From NCBI RefSeq assembly GCF_034424645.1, contig NZ_CP139969.1, forward strand, positions 2,232,001 through 2,296,000: a DNA stretch of 64,000 bases. The letters are read 5' to 3'. Positions 27,842 to 37,124 of this stretch are shown in pieces. Under the pieces are notes generated by a model, which saw only the letters and a program-made list of their open reading frames with translations, ran no database searches and was not told the origin of the DNA. The translations under genes and the position numbers were made by a program. Source of the stretch: Bordetella avium. Its GTDB lineage: Bacteria; Pseudomonadota; Gammaproteobacteria; Burkholderiales; Burkholderiaceae_B. The stretch's first letter is position 1. The number at the start of each line of letters is the position of its first letter.

Positions 27842-29356
27842 ATGACTGATCACTTGCCCACCGCCCAGGATGAAAACCGCTTGATCGCCGAAAGGCGCGC
27901 CAAGCTGGCCAAACTGCGCGAAGCGGGTGTCGCGTACCCGAACGACTTCGTTCCGGACGCGCGCGCCGCGCAGCTGCACGACAAATACGACGACCAGGAC
28001 CCGCAAGCTCTGGTCGATGCCGCCGTGCGCGTCAAGGTGGCTGGGCGAATGATGCTCAAACGCGTGATGGGCAAAGCCAGCTTCGCCACCCTGCAAGACG
28101 GCAGCGGCCGCATCCAGCTTTACCTGGAACGCGGCTCGCTGGGCGAAGAGGTCTATGCGGCCTTTAAGCAATGGGATATCGGTGACATCATCGCCATCGA
28201 AGGCACGATGTTCAAGACCAACAAGGGCGAGCTCTCGGTGCATGCCACCAGCGCCCGCTTGCTGTCGAAGTCGCTGCGCCCGCTCCCCGACAAATTCCAT
28301 GGTGTGTCCGACCAGGAATTGCGCTACCGCCAGCGCTACGTCGATCTCATCATGACCGACTCCACGCGCCGCACCTTCGAGGCGCGCAGCAAGGCCATCG
28401 GCGGCATCCGCCAGGCCATGCTGGCTGCCGACTTCCTGGAAGTCGAAACGCCCATGCTGCACCCGATTCCGGGCGGCGCCGCGGCCAAGCCATTCGTCAC
28501 CCATCACAATGCGCTGGACATGGAAATGTACCTGCGCATCGCGCCCGAGCTTTATCTCAAGCGCCTGGTCGTCGGTGGCTTTGACCGCGTGTTCGAGATC
28601 AACCGCAACTTCCGCAACGAAGGGGTAAGCCCGCGCCACAACCCTGAGTTCACCATGATGGAGTTCTACGCCGCCTATGCGGAGTATCGCTGGATCATGG
28701 ACTTCACCGAAAGCCTGATCCGCCAGGCGGCCATCACCGCCACGGGCAGCGCCGTACTGACCTATCAAGAGCGTGAACTCGATCTGTCCAAGCCGTTCGC
28801 GCGCCTGACGATCTGCGAAGCCATTCTCAAACATGCCCCGCATTACAACCAGCCCCAACTCGACGACGCGGACTTCCTGCGCGCCGAACTGAAGAAATTT
28901 GGCGCCGACGTCAACGGCCCGGTGCTCGCACGCGCCGGTGTGGGTGCTCTGCAACTCGCCCTGTTCGAAGAAACGGCCGAGTCCAAACTCTGGGAGCCGA
29001 CCTTTATCGTCGATTACCCGGTCGAAGTCTCGCCGCTGGCTCGCGCCTCCGACAAGCGCGAAGGCATCACCGAACGCTTTGAGCTCTTCATCACGGGCCG
29101 TGAAATCGCCAACGGCTTCTCCGAACTGAACGATCCCGAAGACCAAGCGGCACGCTTTCAGGCCCAGGTCGAAGCCAAAGACGCGGGCGACGAAGAAGCC
29201 ATGTATTTCGATGCCGACTATATCCGCGCATTGGAATACGGCATGCCCCCCACGGGCGGCTGCGGCATCGGCATCGATCGTCTGGTGATGCTGCTGACCG
29301 ACAGCCCCAGCATCCGCGACGTAATTCTGTTCCCGCACCTGCGCCGCGAAGACTGA
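27842..29356 (+). CDS. lysS: Lysyl-tRNA synthetase, class II
   Basis: Charges tRNA-Lys; 504 residues. An OB-fold anticodon-binding domain lies near residues 60-160. Class II motif 1 is around [20 protein letters not shown], motif 2 is [20 protein letters not shown], and motif 3 is [35 protein letters not shown] is typical of the bacterial LysS N-terminal domain. The start is the ATG directly after the SDR stop. Length matches the family. Confidence 0.97.
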   Translation: MTDHLPTAQDENRLIAERRAKLAKLREAGVAYPNDFVPDARAAQLHDKYDDQDPQALVDAAVRVKVAGRMMLKRVMGKASFATLQDGSGRIQLYLERGSLGEEVYAAFKQWDIGDIIAIEGTMFKTNKGELSVHATSARLLSKSLRPLPDKFHGVSDQELRYRQRYVDLIMTDSTRRTFEARSKAIGGIRQAMLAADFLEVETPMLHPIPGGAAAKPFVTHHNALDMEMYLRIAPELYLKRLVVGGFDRVFEINRNFRNEGVSPRHNPEFTMMEFYAAYAEYRWIMDFTESLIRQAAITATGSAVLTYQERELDLSKPFARLTICEAILKHAPHYNQPQLDDADFLRAELKKFGADVNGPVLARAGVGALQLALFEETAESKLWEPTFIVDYPVEVSPLARASDKREGITERFELFITGREIANGFSELNDPEDQAARFQAQVEAKDAGDEEAMYFDADYIRALEYGMPPTGGCGIGIDRLVMLLTDSPSIRDVILFPHLRRED

Positions 29357-29369
29357 GGCAGGCGCCGCG

Positions 29370-29657
29370 ATGCTGGCCAAGATCCTCTTGCTTGCAGGCT
29401 TCGTGGCGCTTGGGCTTTATCTCGTTTTGCCGCGCCGCCGCCGGTCTAGAGGGCTGGCGCGGCGCGGCTTTCTGTTTTGTTGTGCGGCTTGCGCGGTGCT
29501 GCTCGCCAGCGCCGTGCTGGCCTGCTTGCTCTGGATGAGCCGCGCCAGCCTGGTTGGCGCCGACGGTAAGCTGGACTTCCTGCTGCCCATAGCGATGGTA
29601 CAGCTCATTCTGGCGCTGGCCTGCGGCCTGCTGGCCTGGCAGCGCAGGCCGCGCTGA
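29370..29657 (+). CDS. Small predicted membrane protein
   Basis: A 95-residue protein starting 13 bases after lysS. Three hydrophobic segments are visible: ILLLAGFVALGLYLVL, FCCAACAVLLASAVLACLLW and LPIAMVQLILALACGLLAW, joined by an arginine-rich loop (RRRRSRGLARR) that should face the cytoplasm. No family recognised. Codon use agrees with its neighbours, so it is probably real and co-transcribed with lysS; the role is unknown. Confidence 0.6.
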   Translation: MLAKILLLAGFVALGLYLVLPRRRRSRGLARRGFLFCCAACAVLLASAVLACLLWMSRASLVGADGKLDFLLPIAMVQLILALACGLLAWQRRPR

Positions 29658-29701
29658 GCAGCGGACGGCCCCTCGCGCTGCCCTTGCGCCGCCCTTTCTG
29701 A

Positions 29702-30598
29702 CTACGCCTTGGACTGCGCCTGATGACGGCGCACCGCGTCGGCCCAGCGCCGCGCCACAGATGGCGACGTAGCGCAAATGGCCGACTCGGTCACAACGCG
29801 CACCGCACGCTCGAGAAGCTGAATATCCGCCTCATGCTGACGCGCCACATGCGGATCTTCAAAGAAAATCACGCGCTGGCATTGATGCTCCAACACCAGT
29901 TCGGCGATTTGTGCATCGCCGCCCAATGGACCGCTCAGATAGCGCGTCACCCAGGGCTGATCCTTGGGCCAGCCGCGCGACCAGGCCAGCTCATTGAGCC
30001 GCCCGCCCGTCGTACCCGTCGCCACGCGCCGCGCAAACTGCGAGAGCACATCGAAATTGGCGTCGGCAAACGCCATCATCTCGTCTTTAAGCGCATCGTG
30101 AGCGATCATGGCCAGCGTCTGCCCCTCAAAACGGAACAAGCGGTTCAGGGCGGGATCAGGCGCCAACCCTGCCAGCACACGCTCGATCTCGATCCACTCA
30201 ATCGCGCCCGCCAGCGTCGAAATGAACGGACGGCCATGCGTGATGCATTGGCGTTTGAGCGCAAGCGCCTCCGGGAAAATCGACGAAGGATCAACCGGAT
30301 CAATCAAATAGATGGCGCCATCGAAGGGAGCCTGACCATCGCGCCCCTGGGTCACTCGGGCCACGAGCTTCATCAGACCGCCCTCGCGCCCGTAGGGATA
30401 GCGGATCAAGCCGCGATACCCCTGTAGCATGCCCTCGCGCACGATGGCGTCGTGTGTCCGCCCCACGGTATGCAGCTCAATACCCATTTCACGAATGGAA
30501 GCCCCGCTGGCCCGCAACCAGTTGAACAGCGCGGCATCGGGCGTCTCGTGATGCAGGCGGTTGGCGGCCAGGCCGAAACGCAAAGAAGACACGGTCAT
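29702..30598 (-). CDS. Tandem-domain methylglyoxal synthase homologue
   Basis: A 298-residue protein, twice the usual length of methylglyoxal synthase (about 150). The second half (from about residue 155) keeps the active-site set of E. coli MgsA: His167-Asp168 (MIAHDALK), ATGTTG, Asp228 (LSGPLGGD), Asp248 (FFEDP), His255 and Asp258. The 20-, 7- and 3-residue spacings from Asp228 onward equal those in E. coli. The first half has a similar fold pattern (YPYGREGGLMKLV, AIYLIDPVDPSSIF, GRPFISTLAGAIEW) but keeps only the Asp100 equivalent, so it looks catalytically degenerate and may be regulatory. Expected reaction of the second half: dihydroxyacetone phosphate to methylglyoxal plus phosphate. 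It lies downstream of the isc operon, beyond a terminator. Confidence 0.8.
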   Translation of the reverse strand: MTVSSLRFGLAANRLHHETPDAALFNWLRASGASIREMGIELHTVGRTHDAIVREGMLQGYRGLIRYPYGREGGLMKLVARVTQGRDGQAPFDGAIYLIDPVDPSSIFPEALALKRQCITHGRPFISTLAGAIEWIEIERVLAGLAPDPALNRLFRFEGQTLAMIAHDALKDEMMAFADANFDVLSQFARRVATGTTGGRLNELAWSRGWPKDQPWVTRYLSGPLGGDAQIAELVLEHQCQRVIFFEDPHVARQHEADIQLLERAVRVVTESAICATSPSVARRWADAVRRHQAQSKA

Positions 30599-30673
30599 GA
30601 TGAGTCGTCACACGGAAGAAAAATGCAATGATACCGCCGCGGGCACGCCGTCTCATGACACCGGCCCAAACAG

Positions 30674-30696
30674 CAAAATCCCGCACAAGGCGGGAT
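30674..30696 (-). terminator. Rho-independent terminator of the isc operon
   Basis: On the minus strand ATCCCGC (30696-30690) and GCGGGAT (30684-30678) form a seven-base stem with a five-base loop followed by TTT. It lies 17 bases after the iscX stop. Confidence 0.7.
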
Positions 30697-30712
30697 ATCG
30701 GGCAAACCGCGT

Positions 30713-30907
30713 TTACTCGGCTTCTTCAATCCAGGCCATCTGGATGGCCTCGAGAATCTTCTCGCCCGACCGGGCGGGATCATCGTCAAAGCCGGGCAAG
30801 GCCAGCACCCAATCGCGCAACTGCGTGAAACGCACCGTCTTGGGGTCCACATCGGGATGGGTATCCACCAGAGCCTCGGCAATCTGATAAGTGTCTATCC
30901 ACTTCAT
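30713..30907 (-). CDS. iscX: Fe-S assembly protein IscX
   Basis: A 64-residue acidic protein (YfhJ/IscX) that binds IscS and iron and adjusts cluster assembly. The sequence MKWIDTYQIAEALVDTHPDV, then DPKTVRFTQLRDWVLALPGF, and the C-terminal EAIQMAWIEEAE match the family along its full length. The ATG at 30907 overlaps the fdx stop (ATGA); in-frame codons upstream lie inside fdx and are not used. It is the last gene of the isc operon. Confidence 0.94.
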   Translation of the reverse strand: MKWIDTYQIAEALVDTHPDVDPKTVRFTQLRDWVLALPGFDDDPARSGEKILEAIQMAWIEEAE

Positions 30908-31248
30908 CAGTGATCTTCCTTGGCATGGTTGATGGTGTATTTCGGAATCTCGACCGTCAAATCCTCGTCGGCAACAATGGCCTGGCAAGACAGACGAGAC
31001 ACCGAAGTCAGGCCCCAGGCCTTATCCAGCAGGTCTTCCTCGTTATCGCTGGCTTCTTCCAGCGATGCGTAACCCTGACGCACCACGACGTGGCAGGTCG
31101 TGCAGGCACAGGACAGCTCGCAAGCATGATCGATGTCGATATGGTTATCGAGCAAAACCCGGCAAATCGACACGCCTGTCGGCGCGTCATCGATCACGGC
31201 ACCCTCAGGGCACAACTCGGGATGAGGCAATACAGTCAGTTTCGGCAT
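30907..31248 (-). CDS. fdx: Isc-type [2Fe-2S] ferredoxin
   Basis: Adrenodoxin-like ferredoxin that supplies electrons for Fe-S cluster assembly; 113 residues. Cluster ligands are in CELSCACTTCHVVV (three cysteines in the C-x5-C-x2-C arrangement) with the fourth in RLSCQAIV. The start is nine bases from the hscA stop, and the stop overlaps iscX. Confidence 0.96.
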   Translation of the reverse strand: MPKLTVLPHPELCPEGAVIDDAPTGVSICRVLLDNHIDIDHACELSCACTTCHVVVRQGYASLEEASDNEEDLLDKAWGLTSVSRLSCQAIVADEDLTVEIPKYTINHAKEDH

Positions 31249-31256
31249 GGGGTCGA

Positions 31257-33119
31257 TTAAGCAAGTTCGTCCAGTTTACGGCCGGCCAGCGCGGCACGGA
31301 TGCTGCGATCCATGCGGCGGGCGGCGAAATCCTCGGTGGCATCAGACAGCGCCTGAACCGCCTGACGCACCGCATCCACTTCGGCGGCGTTTTGCGCCGC
31401 AGCGGCGGCGGCCAACGCAGCGTCAACCACGGCGCGCTCGTCGGCGTTCAGCAGATCGCCATCAACGGCTAGCGCCGCACTGACGGACTCCACCAGTTGA
31501 CGGGCCTCGACCTGTTGTTCGCGCAGCATGCGCGCGCGCGCATCGTCATCGGCGTGCGAGACGCTTTCCGACAACATGCGCGTGATCTCATCATCGGACA
31601 GGCCATAAGAGGGCTTGACTGTCACGGCCGCCTCGACGCCCGTGCTCTGCTCGCTCGCTGTCACGCTAAGCAAGCCGTCGGCATCGACCTGAAAGGTCAC
31701 GCGGATGCGGGCCGCGCCCGCCACCATGGGCGGAATGCCGCGCAGCTCGAAGCGCGCCAGCGAGCGGCAATCGCTCACCAGATCGCGCTCACCTTGCACG
31801 ACGTGCACGCTCATCGCGGTCTGGCCGTCCTTGAATGTCGTGAACTCCTGAGCCCGCGCCACGGGAATGGTGCTGTTGCGCGGAATGACGCGCTCCACCA
31901 GCCCACCCATGGTTTCCAGGCCCAACGACAAAGGCGTCACGTCCAACAGCAACCAGTCCTCGCCCGGCGCCCGATTGCCGGCCAGCAGATTGGCCTGCAA
32001 GGCTGCGCCCAGCGCGACGACACGGTCAGGATCGAGATCGGTCAGCGGCGAGGTGCCGAAAAATTCGCCCACCGCGCGGCGCACGACGGGCATGCGCGTC
32101 GCGCCACCCACCATGACGACGCCCTGCACATCACCCAAGGCCAGCCCAGCATCCCGCAGGGCGCGTCGCGCCGCCTGCAAGGTGCGTTCAACCAACCCGG
32201 CGGCCAGCGTTTCGAAGTGCGCCCGCGTGAGCGTCGCGTTAATCACCCGCCCGCTGTCCAGCGTCAACGTCATGGGCGCATCGTCGGCATCGGTCAGGGT
32301 TTCACGCGCTGCCCGCGCCGCCACCAGAAGGCTGCGGCGGTCGGACATCGACAAAGATTCCAAGGCCTCGGCAGACACCAGATCGGCCACGATGGCATGG
32401 TCGAAATCATCCCCCCCCAAAGCGGTATCGCCGCCGGTGGCAATCACTTCAAACACGCCCTTGCTCAAGCGCAGAATGGAAATATCGAAGGTGCCGCCGC
32501 CCAGGTCATAGACCGCATAAACCCCCTCGGCAGCCCGATCCAGCCCATAGGCGATCGCCGCGGCCGTCGGCTCGTTCAACAGACGCAGCACATTCAGACC
32601 AGCCAGCTTGGCGGCATCGCGCGTCGCCTGGCGCTGCGCATCGTCGAAATAGGCCGGCACCGTAATCACGGCTCCGACCAGGTCATCGCCCAAGACATCC
32701 TCGGCGCGCTGACGCAAGGTCGCCAGAATCTGCGCCGACACCTCGACGGGACTCAGATCGCCATGCAGGGTGCGCAAGCGCAACATACCCGGCGCATCGA
32801 CAAACTCATACGGGGCGCCGCTCGCGCGCGCATCATCGGCCGAGCGGCCCATGAAACGCTTGACGGACACCACCGTATTGAGCGGATCGCTGGCCTGATG
32901 CGGCAGAGCGCCACGGCCGATCATGACGCGTCCGCCCGGCAGATAGCGCACGGCCGAAGGCAGCAAAGCCTGGCCATCGGCATCCAACAAAACCTCGGGC
33001 ACGCTGCTGCGCACCGCCGCTACCAAAGAATGAGTCGTACCCAGATCTATCCCCACCGCCAGACGTCGCTGGTGCGGTGCGGGGGACTCTCCGGGTTCAG
33101 AAATCTGCAATAAAGCCAT
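31257..33119 (-). CDS. hscA: Fe-S assembly Hsp70-class chaperone HscA
   Basis: Specialised Hsp70 that, with HscB, releases clusters from IscU; 620 residues. The N-terminal ATPase domain shows [30 protein letters not shown] and [13 protein letters not shown]. The substrate-binding domain begins after the linker-like [11 protein letters not shown]. The frame is open to 33203, but the ATG at 33119 puts the family's short leader before the first ATPase motif and matches the usual length (616 in E. coli). It lies between hscB and fdx. Confidence 0.96.
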   Translation of the reverse strand: MALLQISEPGESPAPHQRRLAVGIDLGTTHSLVAAVRSSVPEVLLDADGQALLPSAVRYLPGGRVMIGRGALPHQASDPLNTVVSVKRFMGRSADDARASGAPYEFVDAPGMLRLRTLHGDLSPVEVSAQILATLRQRAEDVLGDDLVGAVITVPAYFDDAQRQATRDAAKLAGLNVLRLLNEPTAAAIAYGLDRAAEGVYAVYDLGGGTFDISILRLSKGVFEVIATGGDTALGGDDFDHAIVADLVSAEALESLSMSDRRSLLVAARAARETLTDADDAPMTLTLDSGRVINATLTRAHFETLAAGLVERTLQAARRALRDAGLALGDVQGVVMVGGATRMPVVRRAVGEFFGTSPLTDLDPDRVVALGAALQANLLAGNRAPGEDWLLLDVTPLSLGLETMGGLVERVIPRNSTIPVARAQEFTTFKDGQTAMSVHVVQGERDLVSDCRSLARFELRGIPPMVAGAARIRVTFQVDADGLLSVTASEQSTGVEAAVTVKPSYGLSDDEITRMLSESVSHADDDARARMLREQQVEARQLVESVSAALAVDGDLLNADERAVVDAALAAAAAAQNAAEVDAVRQAVQALSDATEDFAARRMDRSIRAALAGRKLDELA

Positions 33120-33151
33120 TGTTGTATTTGTCGCTGAGAGCGGGGCCGCCA

Positions 33152-33658
33152 CTAGGGCTGGACGGCCGCCAATTCCTGGGCCAGTTTCTCGATGAACATC
33201 CATTCCCGCACTTTCTGGCCGGCGGCGGCATAGTCTTGACGCGTGTCGATCAGCTCGGCGAGCGAGGCGCGCATCGCCTCACGCGCCTGCTCCAGCTCCT
33301 CGCCCAAAGCCGCTCGGGCCCGCTCATCGTGACGGGCATCATCGAGCATCTCGCGCCATTCCATCTGCTGCATCAGAAAGGCCGGAGCCATCGCCGTATT
33401 GCTCTCGGTCTGCAAGTCTCTGCCTGCCGACTCGCACAGATAGCGGGCGCGCAGCATAGGATCACGCAACAGACGGTAAGCCTCATTCGCGCGGGCCGCC
33501 CACTGCATCGCCACCCTGCGCTCAGCGGCGCTGGCCGTGGCGTAGCGGTCAGGGTGCACCCGCGCCGCCACGAGACGCCAGGCCTCTTCGAGGGCCTGAG
33601 CGTCGATCGCAAACTTAGAAGGCAAACCAAACAGACTGAAATAATCGTCAGCGGCCAA
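33152..33658 (-). CDS. hscB: Fe-S assembly J-domain co-chaperone HscB
   Basis: J-protein that delivers IscU to HscA and triggers its ATPase; 168 residues. [13 protein letters not shown] opens the J domain, with the HPD motif in [11 protein letters not shown]-terminal three-helix domain follows, with [12 protein letters not shown] as in the IscU-binding surface. It starts three bases after the iscA stop and ends 32 bases before the hscA start. Confidence 0.96.
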   Translation of the reverse strand: MAADDYFSLFGLPSKFAIDAQALEEAWRLVAARVHPDRYATASAAERRVAMQWAARANEAYRLLRDPMLRARYLCESAGRDLQTESNTAMAPAFLMQQMEWREMLDDARHDERARAALGEELEQAREAMRASLAELIDTRQDYAAAGQKVREWMFIEKLAQELAAVQP

Positions 33659-33661
33659 GGT

Positions 33662-33985
33662 TTACACCGTGAACGACTCGCCGCAGCCGCAGGTCGCCTT
33701 TTCGTTAGGATTGCTGAACTTGAAGCCTTCGTTCAGACCTTCGCGGGCGTAATCCAGCTCAGTGCCTTCCAGATAGGCCAGGCTTTTTGGGTCTACAAAA
33801 ACCTTCACGCCAAAGCTCTCGAACACCACATCCTCGGCATCAGGATCGTCCACATACTCGAGCTTGTACGCCATGCCCGAGCACCCGGTCGTGCGCACGC
33901 CCAGGCGCAGCCCGATCCCTTTACCGCGCTTTTGCAGATAGCGGCTGACGTGATTGGCCGCTTGTTGGGTCAGGGTGACGGCCAT
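33662..33985 (-). CDS. iscA: A-type Fe-S carrier protein IscA
   Basis: Iron or cluster carrier of the HesB/IscA family; 107 residues. The three conserved cysteines appear in [13 protein letters not shown] and the C-terminal CGCGESF motif. It lies between iscU (one base) and hscB (three bases) in the standard operon order. Confidence 0.96.
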   Translation of the reverse strand: MAVTLTQQAANHVSRYLQKRGKGIGLRLGVRTTGCSGMAYKLEYVDDPDAEDVVFESFGVKVFVDPKSLAYLEGTELDYAREGLNEGFKFSNPNEKATCGCGESFTV

Positions 33986-33986
33986 A

Positions 33987-34391
33987 TCAGTCTGCCGTAA
34001 CAGCCTCGGCCGCGCCGTGCTTGGTTTTGTAATCCTGAACCGCCGCCTTGATGGCGTCTTCGGCCAAGATGGAGCAGTGGATTTTGACCGGCGGCAACGC
34101 CAGTTCTTCGGCGATCTGGGTATTGCGGATGGACAGAGCCTGATCCAGGGTCTTACCCTTGACCCACTCGGTCACCAGCGAGCTGGAGGCGATGGCCGAA
34201 CCGCAACCGTAGGTCTTGAAGCGCGCGTCTTCGATCACGCCTGCGCTATTGACCTTGATCTGCAGCTTCATGACGTCACCACAGGCCGGCGCGCCGACCA
34301 TGCCGGTGCCAACGGAGTCGTCGCCCTTTTCGAAAGAACCGACGTTGCGGGGATTTTCGTAGTGGTCCAGGACCTTGTCGCTATATGCCAT
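33987..34391 (-). CDS. iscU: Fe-S cluster scaffold IscU
   Basis: Scaffold on which clusters are built with sulphur from IscS; 134 residues. The three ligand cysteines are in [12 protein letters not shown] (with the aspartate that controls cluster release), [11 protein letters not shown] and [19 protein letters not shown] just before the third cysteine contains the chaperone-recognition tripeptide region (family LPPVK), which HscA binds. Confidence 0.97.
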   Translation of the reverse strand: MAYSDKVLDHYENPRNVGSFEKGDDSVGTGMVGAPACGDVMKLQIKVNSAGVIEDARFKTYGCGSAIASSSLVTEWVKGKTLDQALSIRNTQIAEELALPPVKIHCSILAEDAIKAAVQDYKTKHGAAEAVTAD

Positions 34392-34427
34392 GATGATTCT
34401 CCACGTGTTCTATCGTGTGCGGCACGC

Positions 34428-35639
34428 TCAGTGCGCGGCCCATTGCACGGTGTTCAGATCGATGCCTTCTTTGGCCATTTCCCAGAGCGGCGACATATCG
34501 CGCAGCTTGCCGACGCGGCTCTTCAGCAGTTCGATCGTGAAATCGACCTCCTGTTCGGTCGTAAAGCGGCCCAGGGTAAAACGGATCGAGCTGTGCGCCA
34601 GTTCGTCATTGCGGCCCAGCGCGCGCAGCACATAGGAAGGCTCCAGGCTGGCCGAGGTGCAGGCCGAGCCGCTGGAGACGGCCAGTTCCTTGATCGCCAT
34701 GATCAGGGACTCGCCTTCGACGTAGTTGAAGCTGATGTTCAGATTGTGCGGCACACGGTGCTCCATGCTGCCGTTCACATAAACCTCTTCGATCTGCGAC
34801 AGGCCGGCGAACAGGCGGTCACGCAACATGCGCACGCGCTCGTTTTCCGTGCCCATTTCTTCGCGCGCCAGGCGGAATGCCTCACCCATGCCAACGATCT
34901 GATGGGTGGCCAGGGTGCCCGAACGAAAGCCGCGCTCATGGCCACCGCCATGCATCTGCGCTTCGATGCGCACACGCGGCTTGCGACGCACATAGAGCGC
35001 GCCGATGCCTTTGGGGCCATAGGTCTTGTGGGCCGAGAAGGACATCAGATCGACCTTGAGCTTTTGCAGATCGATCTCGACCTTGCCGGTCGCCTGAGCT
35101 GCGTCAACGTGGAAAATGATGCCTTTTTCACGGCAGATTTCACCCAGGGTTTCGATGTCCTGGATCACGCCGATTTCGTTGTTGACCATCATCACCGACA
35201 CCAGCACGGTGTCAGGACGCAAAGCGGCCTTGAAAACGTCGAGGTCCAGCAGACCGTCTTCCTTGACATCGAGATAGGTCACTTCGAAGCCCTGGCGCTC
35301 CAGCTCGCGACAGGTGTCCAGCACGGCCTTGTGCTCGGTCTTGACGGTAATGATGTGCTTGCCGCGCTCGGCATAGAAATTGGCCGCGCCTTTGATGGCG
35401 AGGTTATCGGATTCCGTGGCGCCGGAGGTCCAGACGATCTCGCGGGGGTCGGCATTGACCAGCTTGGCCACCTCGACGCGCGCGTTCTCGACCGCTTCTT
35501 CGGCATCCCAGCCGAAAGCATGGCTGCGCGAGGCGGGGTTGCCGAAGTTGTCGTACAGCCAGGGAATCATTTTCTCGACCACGCGAGGATCGACCGGCGT
35601 CGTGGCAGAGTAGTCCAGGTAAATCGGGCGGTTGCTCAT
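34428..35639 (-). CDS. iscS: Cysteine desulfurase IscS
   Basis: PLP enzyme that removes sulphur from cysteine and passes it to IscU; 403 residues. The N-terminus [16 protein letters not shown], the PLP lysine in [12 protein letters not shown] and the sulphur-carrying cysteine in [16 protein letters not shown] are all present. Length equals the E. coli protein (404). It lies 36 bases ahead of iscU and 21 bases after iscR. Confidence 0.97.
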   Translation of the reverse strand: MSNRPIYLDYSATTPVDPRVVEKMIPWLYDNFGNPASRSHAFGWDAEEAVENARVEVAKLVNADPREIVWTSGATESDNLAIKGAANFYAERGKHIITVKTEHKAVLDTCRELERQGFEVTYLDVKEDGLLDLDVFKAALRPDTVLVSVMMVNNEIGVIQDIETLGEICREKGIIFHVDAAQATGKVEIDLQKLKVDLMSFSAHKTYGPKGIGALYVRRKPRVRIEAQMHGGGHERGFRSGTLATHQIVGMGEAFRLAREEMGTENERVRMLRDRLFAGLSQIEEVYVNGSMEHRVPHNLNISFNYVEGESLIMAIKELAVSSGSACTSASLEPSYVLRALGRNDELAHSSIRFTLGRFTTEQEVDFTIELLKSRVGKLRDMSPLWEMAKEGIDLNTVQWAAH

Positions 35640-35660
35640 GAGTACAGTTCCTAATGCTTC

Positions 35661-36194
35661 TTAGACGGTGGCCGCCGCATTGGCGGCAGGCGTGGCGGCT
35701 GCGGCATTGGCGCCCGCACGGTTGACGCGCACCGAACAGCCTTGGGCTTGATTGTTGGCTTCCTGCAATTGGCGCAAGCGCTGCTGATCCACCAGGTCTT
35801 GCAGGGAAACCGAATCCAGGTAATCGACCATCTTGCGGTTCAAGGTTGCCCAGAGCTCGTGCGTCATGCACTTGCCCGGCTTGCCATCGTTGCCGCTGGT
35901 ACAGTCCCGCTTGCCGCCGCAACTGGTGGCATCCAGCGGCTCGTCCACCGCAAAAATGATGTCAGCCACCGTCACATTGCGCGCCAGGCGCGCCAGGGAG
36001 TAACCGCCGCCCGGACCACGCACGCTGTCCACGAGTTCGTGGCGGCGCAGCTTGCCGAACAGCTGTTCCAGATAAGAAAGGGAAATATTCTGGCGCTGGC
36101 TGATCGCCGCGAGAGTGACCGGACCGCTATGCTGCCGCATAGCCAGATCGATCATGGCAGTCACGGCGAAACGTCCTTTGGTGGTTAGCCGCAT
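35661..36194 (-). CDS. iscR: Iron-sulphur regulator IscR
   Basis: Rrf2-family repressor that holds a [2Fe-2S] cluster and shuts down the isc operon when clusters are plentiful; 177 residues. The HTH is in MRLTTKGRFAVTAMIDLA with TLAAISQRQNISLSYLEQLF. Cluster ligands are the three cysteines of SCGGKRDC...GKC and the following His (MTHELW), spaced as in E. coli IscR. The ATG at 36194 has AGGAAA upstream; the 35-codon in-frame extension covers the promoter. The C-terminus is a long alanine-rich tail. Confidence 0.96.
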   Translation of the reverse strand: MRLTTKGRFAVTAMIDLAMRQHSGPVTLAAISQRQNISLSYLEQLFGKLRRHELVDSVRGPGGGYSLARLARNVTVADIIFAVDEPLDATSCGGKRDCTSGNDGKPGKCMTHELWATLNRKMVDYLDSVSLQDLVDQQRLRQLQEANNQAQGCSVRVNRAGANAAAATPAANAAATV

Positions 36195-36269
36195 GGTGAT
36201 TTCCTGTGAATCCGCCGGGCCCCGCCTGCCGGATACAGGCAGCAATCCCGGTCTTGGCACCCGAGATGA

Positions 36270-36323
36270 ATACCCGAGTAATTGTCTCAAGTATAGCAAA
36301 TTCCCGAGTAATTTGCTAAGTAT
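36270..36323 (-). promoter_or_regulatory. isc promoter region with two IscR-type sites
   Basis: On the minus strand, 36294-36270 matches the E. coli type-1 IscR consensus at 21 of 25 positions (ATACTTGA on one side, ACTCGGGTAT on the other). A second, imperfect copy at 36323-36300 has the same right half (AATTACTCGGG) and a left half one base shorter. TATACT, a -10-like hexamer, overlaps their junction. This supports feedback control of the operon by IscR. Confidence 0.75.
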
Positions 36324-36328
36324 CTCAA

Positions 36329-36364
36329 GTTGAAAAAACCGCGCCTTGGCGCGGTTTTTTCAAC
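36329..36364 (-). terminator. Strong terminator between the phosphatase gene and isc
   Basis: A 17-base perfect stem: GTTGAAAAAACCGCGCC (36329-36345) pairs with 36348-36364, with A/T tracts on both sides of a GC core, so it can act in either direction. It ends transcription of the phosphatase gene just ahead of the isc promoter. Confidence 0.9.
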
Positions 36365-36383
36365 CATGGCAGCCGCCCGGAGA

Positions 36384-36872
36384 TCAGGCCGCCTGATACT
36401 GAGTGGCGCGCTTGCGCACCAGCTCCAACACGCCCTGACAGGCATCCTCAAGGTAGTCGAGCACCTTGGCGAAGCCTTCCTGACCGCCATAATAGGGATC
36501 AGGAACCGTGGCTTCTTCAAAATCATTGGCAAAACGCATCAGCAACATCAATTTATGCTGATAGGCTTTCGGGCACTGCTGCTGCAAGGCAGACAGATTG
36601 TCCCAGTCCATCGAGAGAATGAGGTCAAATTCGCGGAAATCTTCCGCCGTGACCTGCCGGGCATGGAGCTGGCTAATGTCGTAGCCGCGCTTGCGAGCGG
36701 CCGCCACAGCCCGGGCGTCCGGCGCCTCGCCGATATGGAATGCGTGGGTGCCCGCAGAGTCGATCTGCACCACCTCAGCCAGGCCGGCGTCGTTCACCAG
36801 GTGGCGAAAAACACCCTCTGCGCTCGGCGAGCGGCAGATATTGCCCATGCAAACGAAAAGTACCTTGGTCAT
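36384..36872 (-). CDS. Low-molecular-weight protein-tyrosine phosphatase
   Basis: A 162-residue phosphatase. The signature loop VLFVCMGNICRSPSAEG (C-x5-R-S) is at the N-terminus, and the general-acid aspartate is in VPDPYYGGQEGF. It may act on tyrosine kinases of polysaccharide export or on small phosphoesters, but no such genes are nearby. The second of two adjacent ATGs (36872) is chosen by analogy; 36875 is equally possible. A strong terminator follows after 20 bases. Confidence 0.92.
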   Translation of the reverse strand: MTKVLFVCMGNICRSPSAEGVFRHLVNDAGLAEVVQIDSAGTHAFHIGEAPDARAVAAARKRGYDISQLHARQVTAEDFREFDLILSMDWDNLSALQQQCPKAYQHKLMLLMRFANDFEEATVPDPYYGGQEGFAKVLDYLEDACQGVLELVRKRATQYQAA

Positions 36873-37124
36873 CATGGGAAGAAGTCTGCGGGAAAACCCG
36901 GAATATAGCAAGCATTTTTTGCTTTTTTATGCTTTTGCCAGCAAGCTCGCGAATATATTTTTTATTTATTAAAAACAACAACTTACCGAACAAATTGGCG
37001 GCGCCAATCGTTGTTTTTGTCTCGATTTCCCCAGTTTTGAACCTGAATTTTGCACACGTAGCAATAAGCAAATACCTGCTTCTTTCCTGGCGCCGCCACC
37101 CTGTGTGCAAGGCGGCGGCAGCCC

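Noticed and set aside
27437..29380. 647-codon minus-strand open frame
   Set aside because: Antisense to lysS and the SDR gene, both with complete family motifs.
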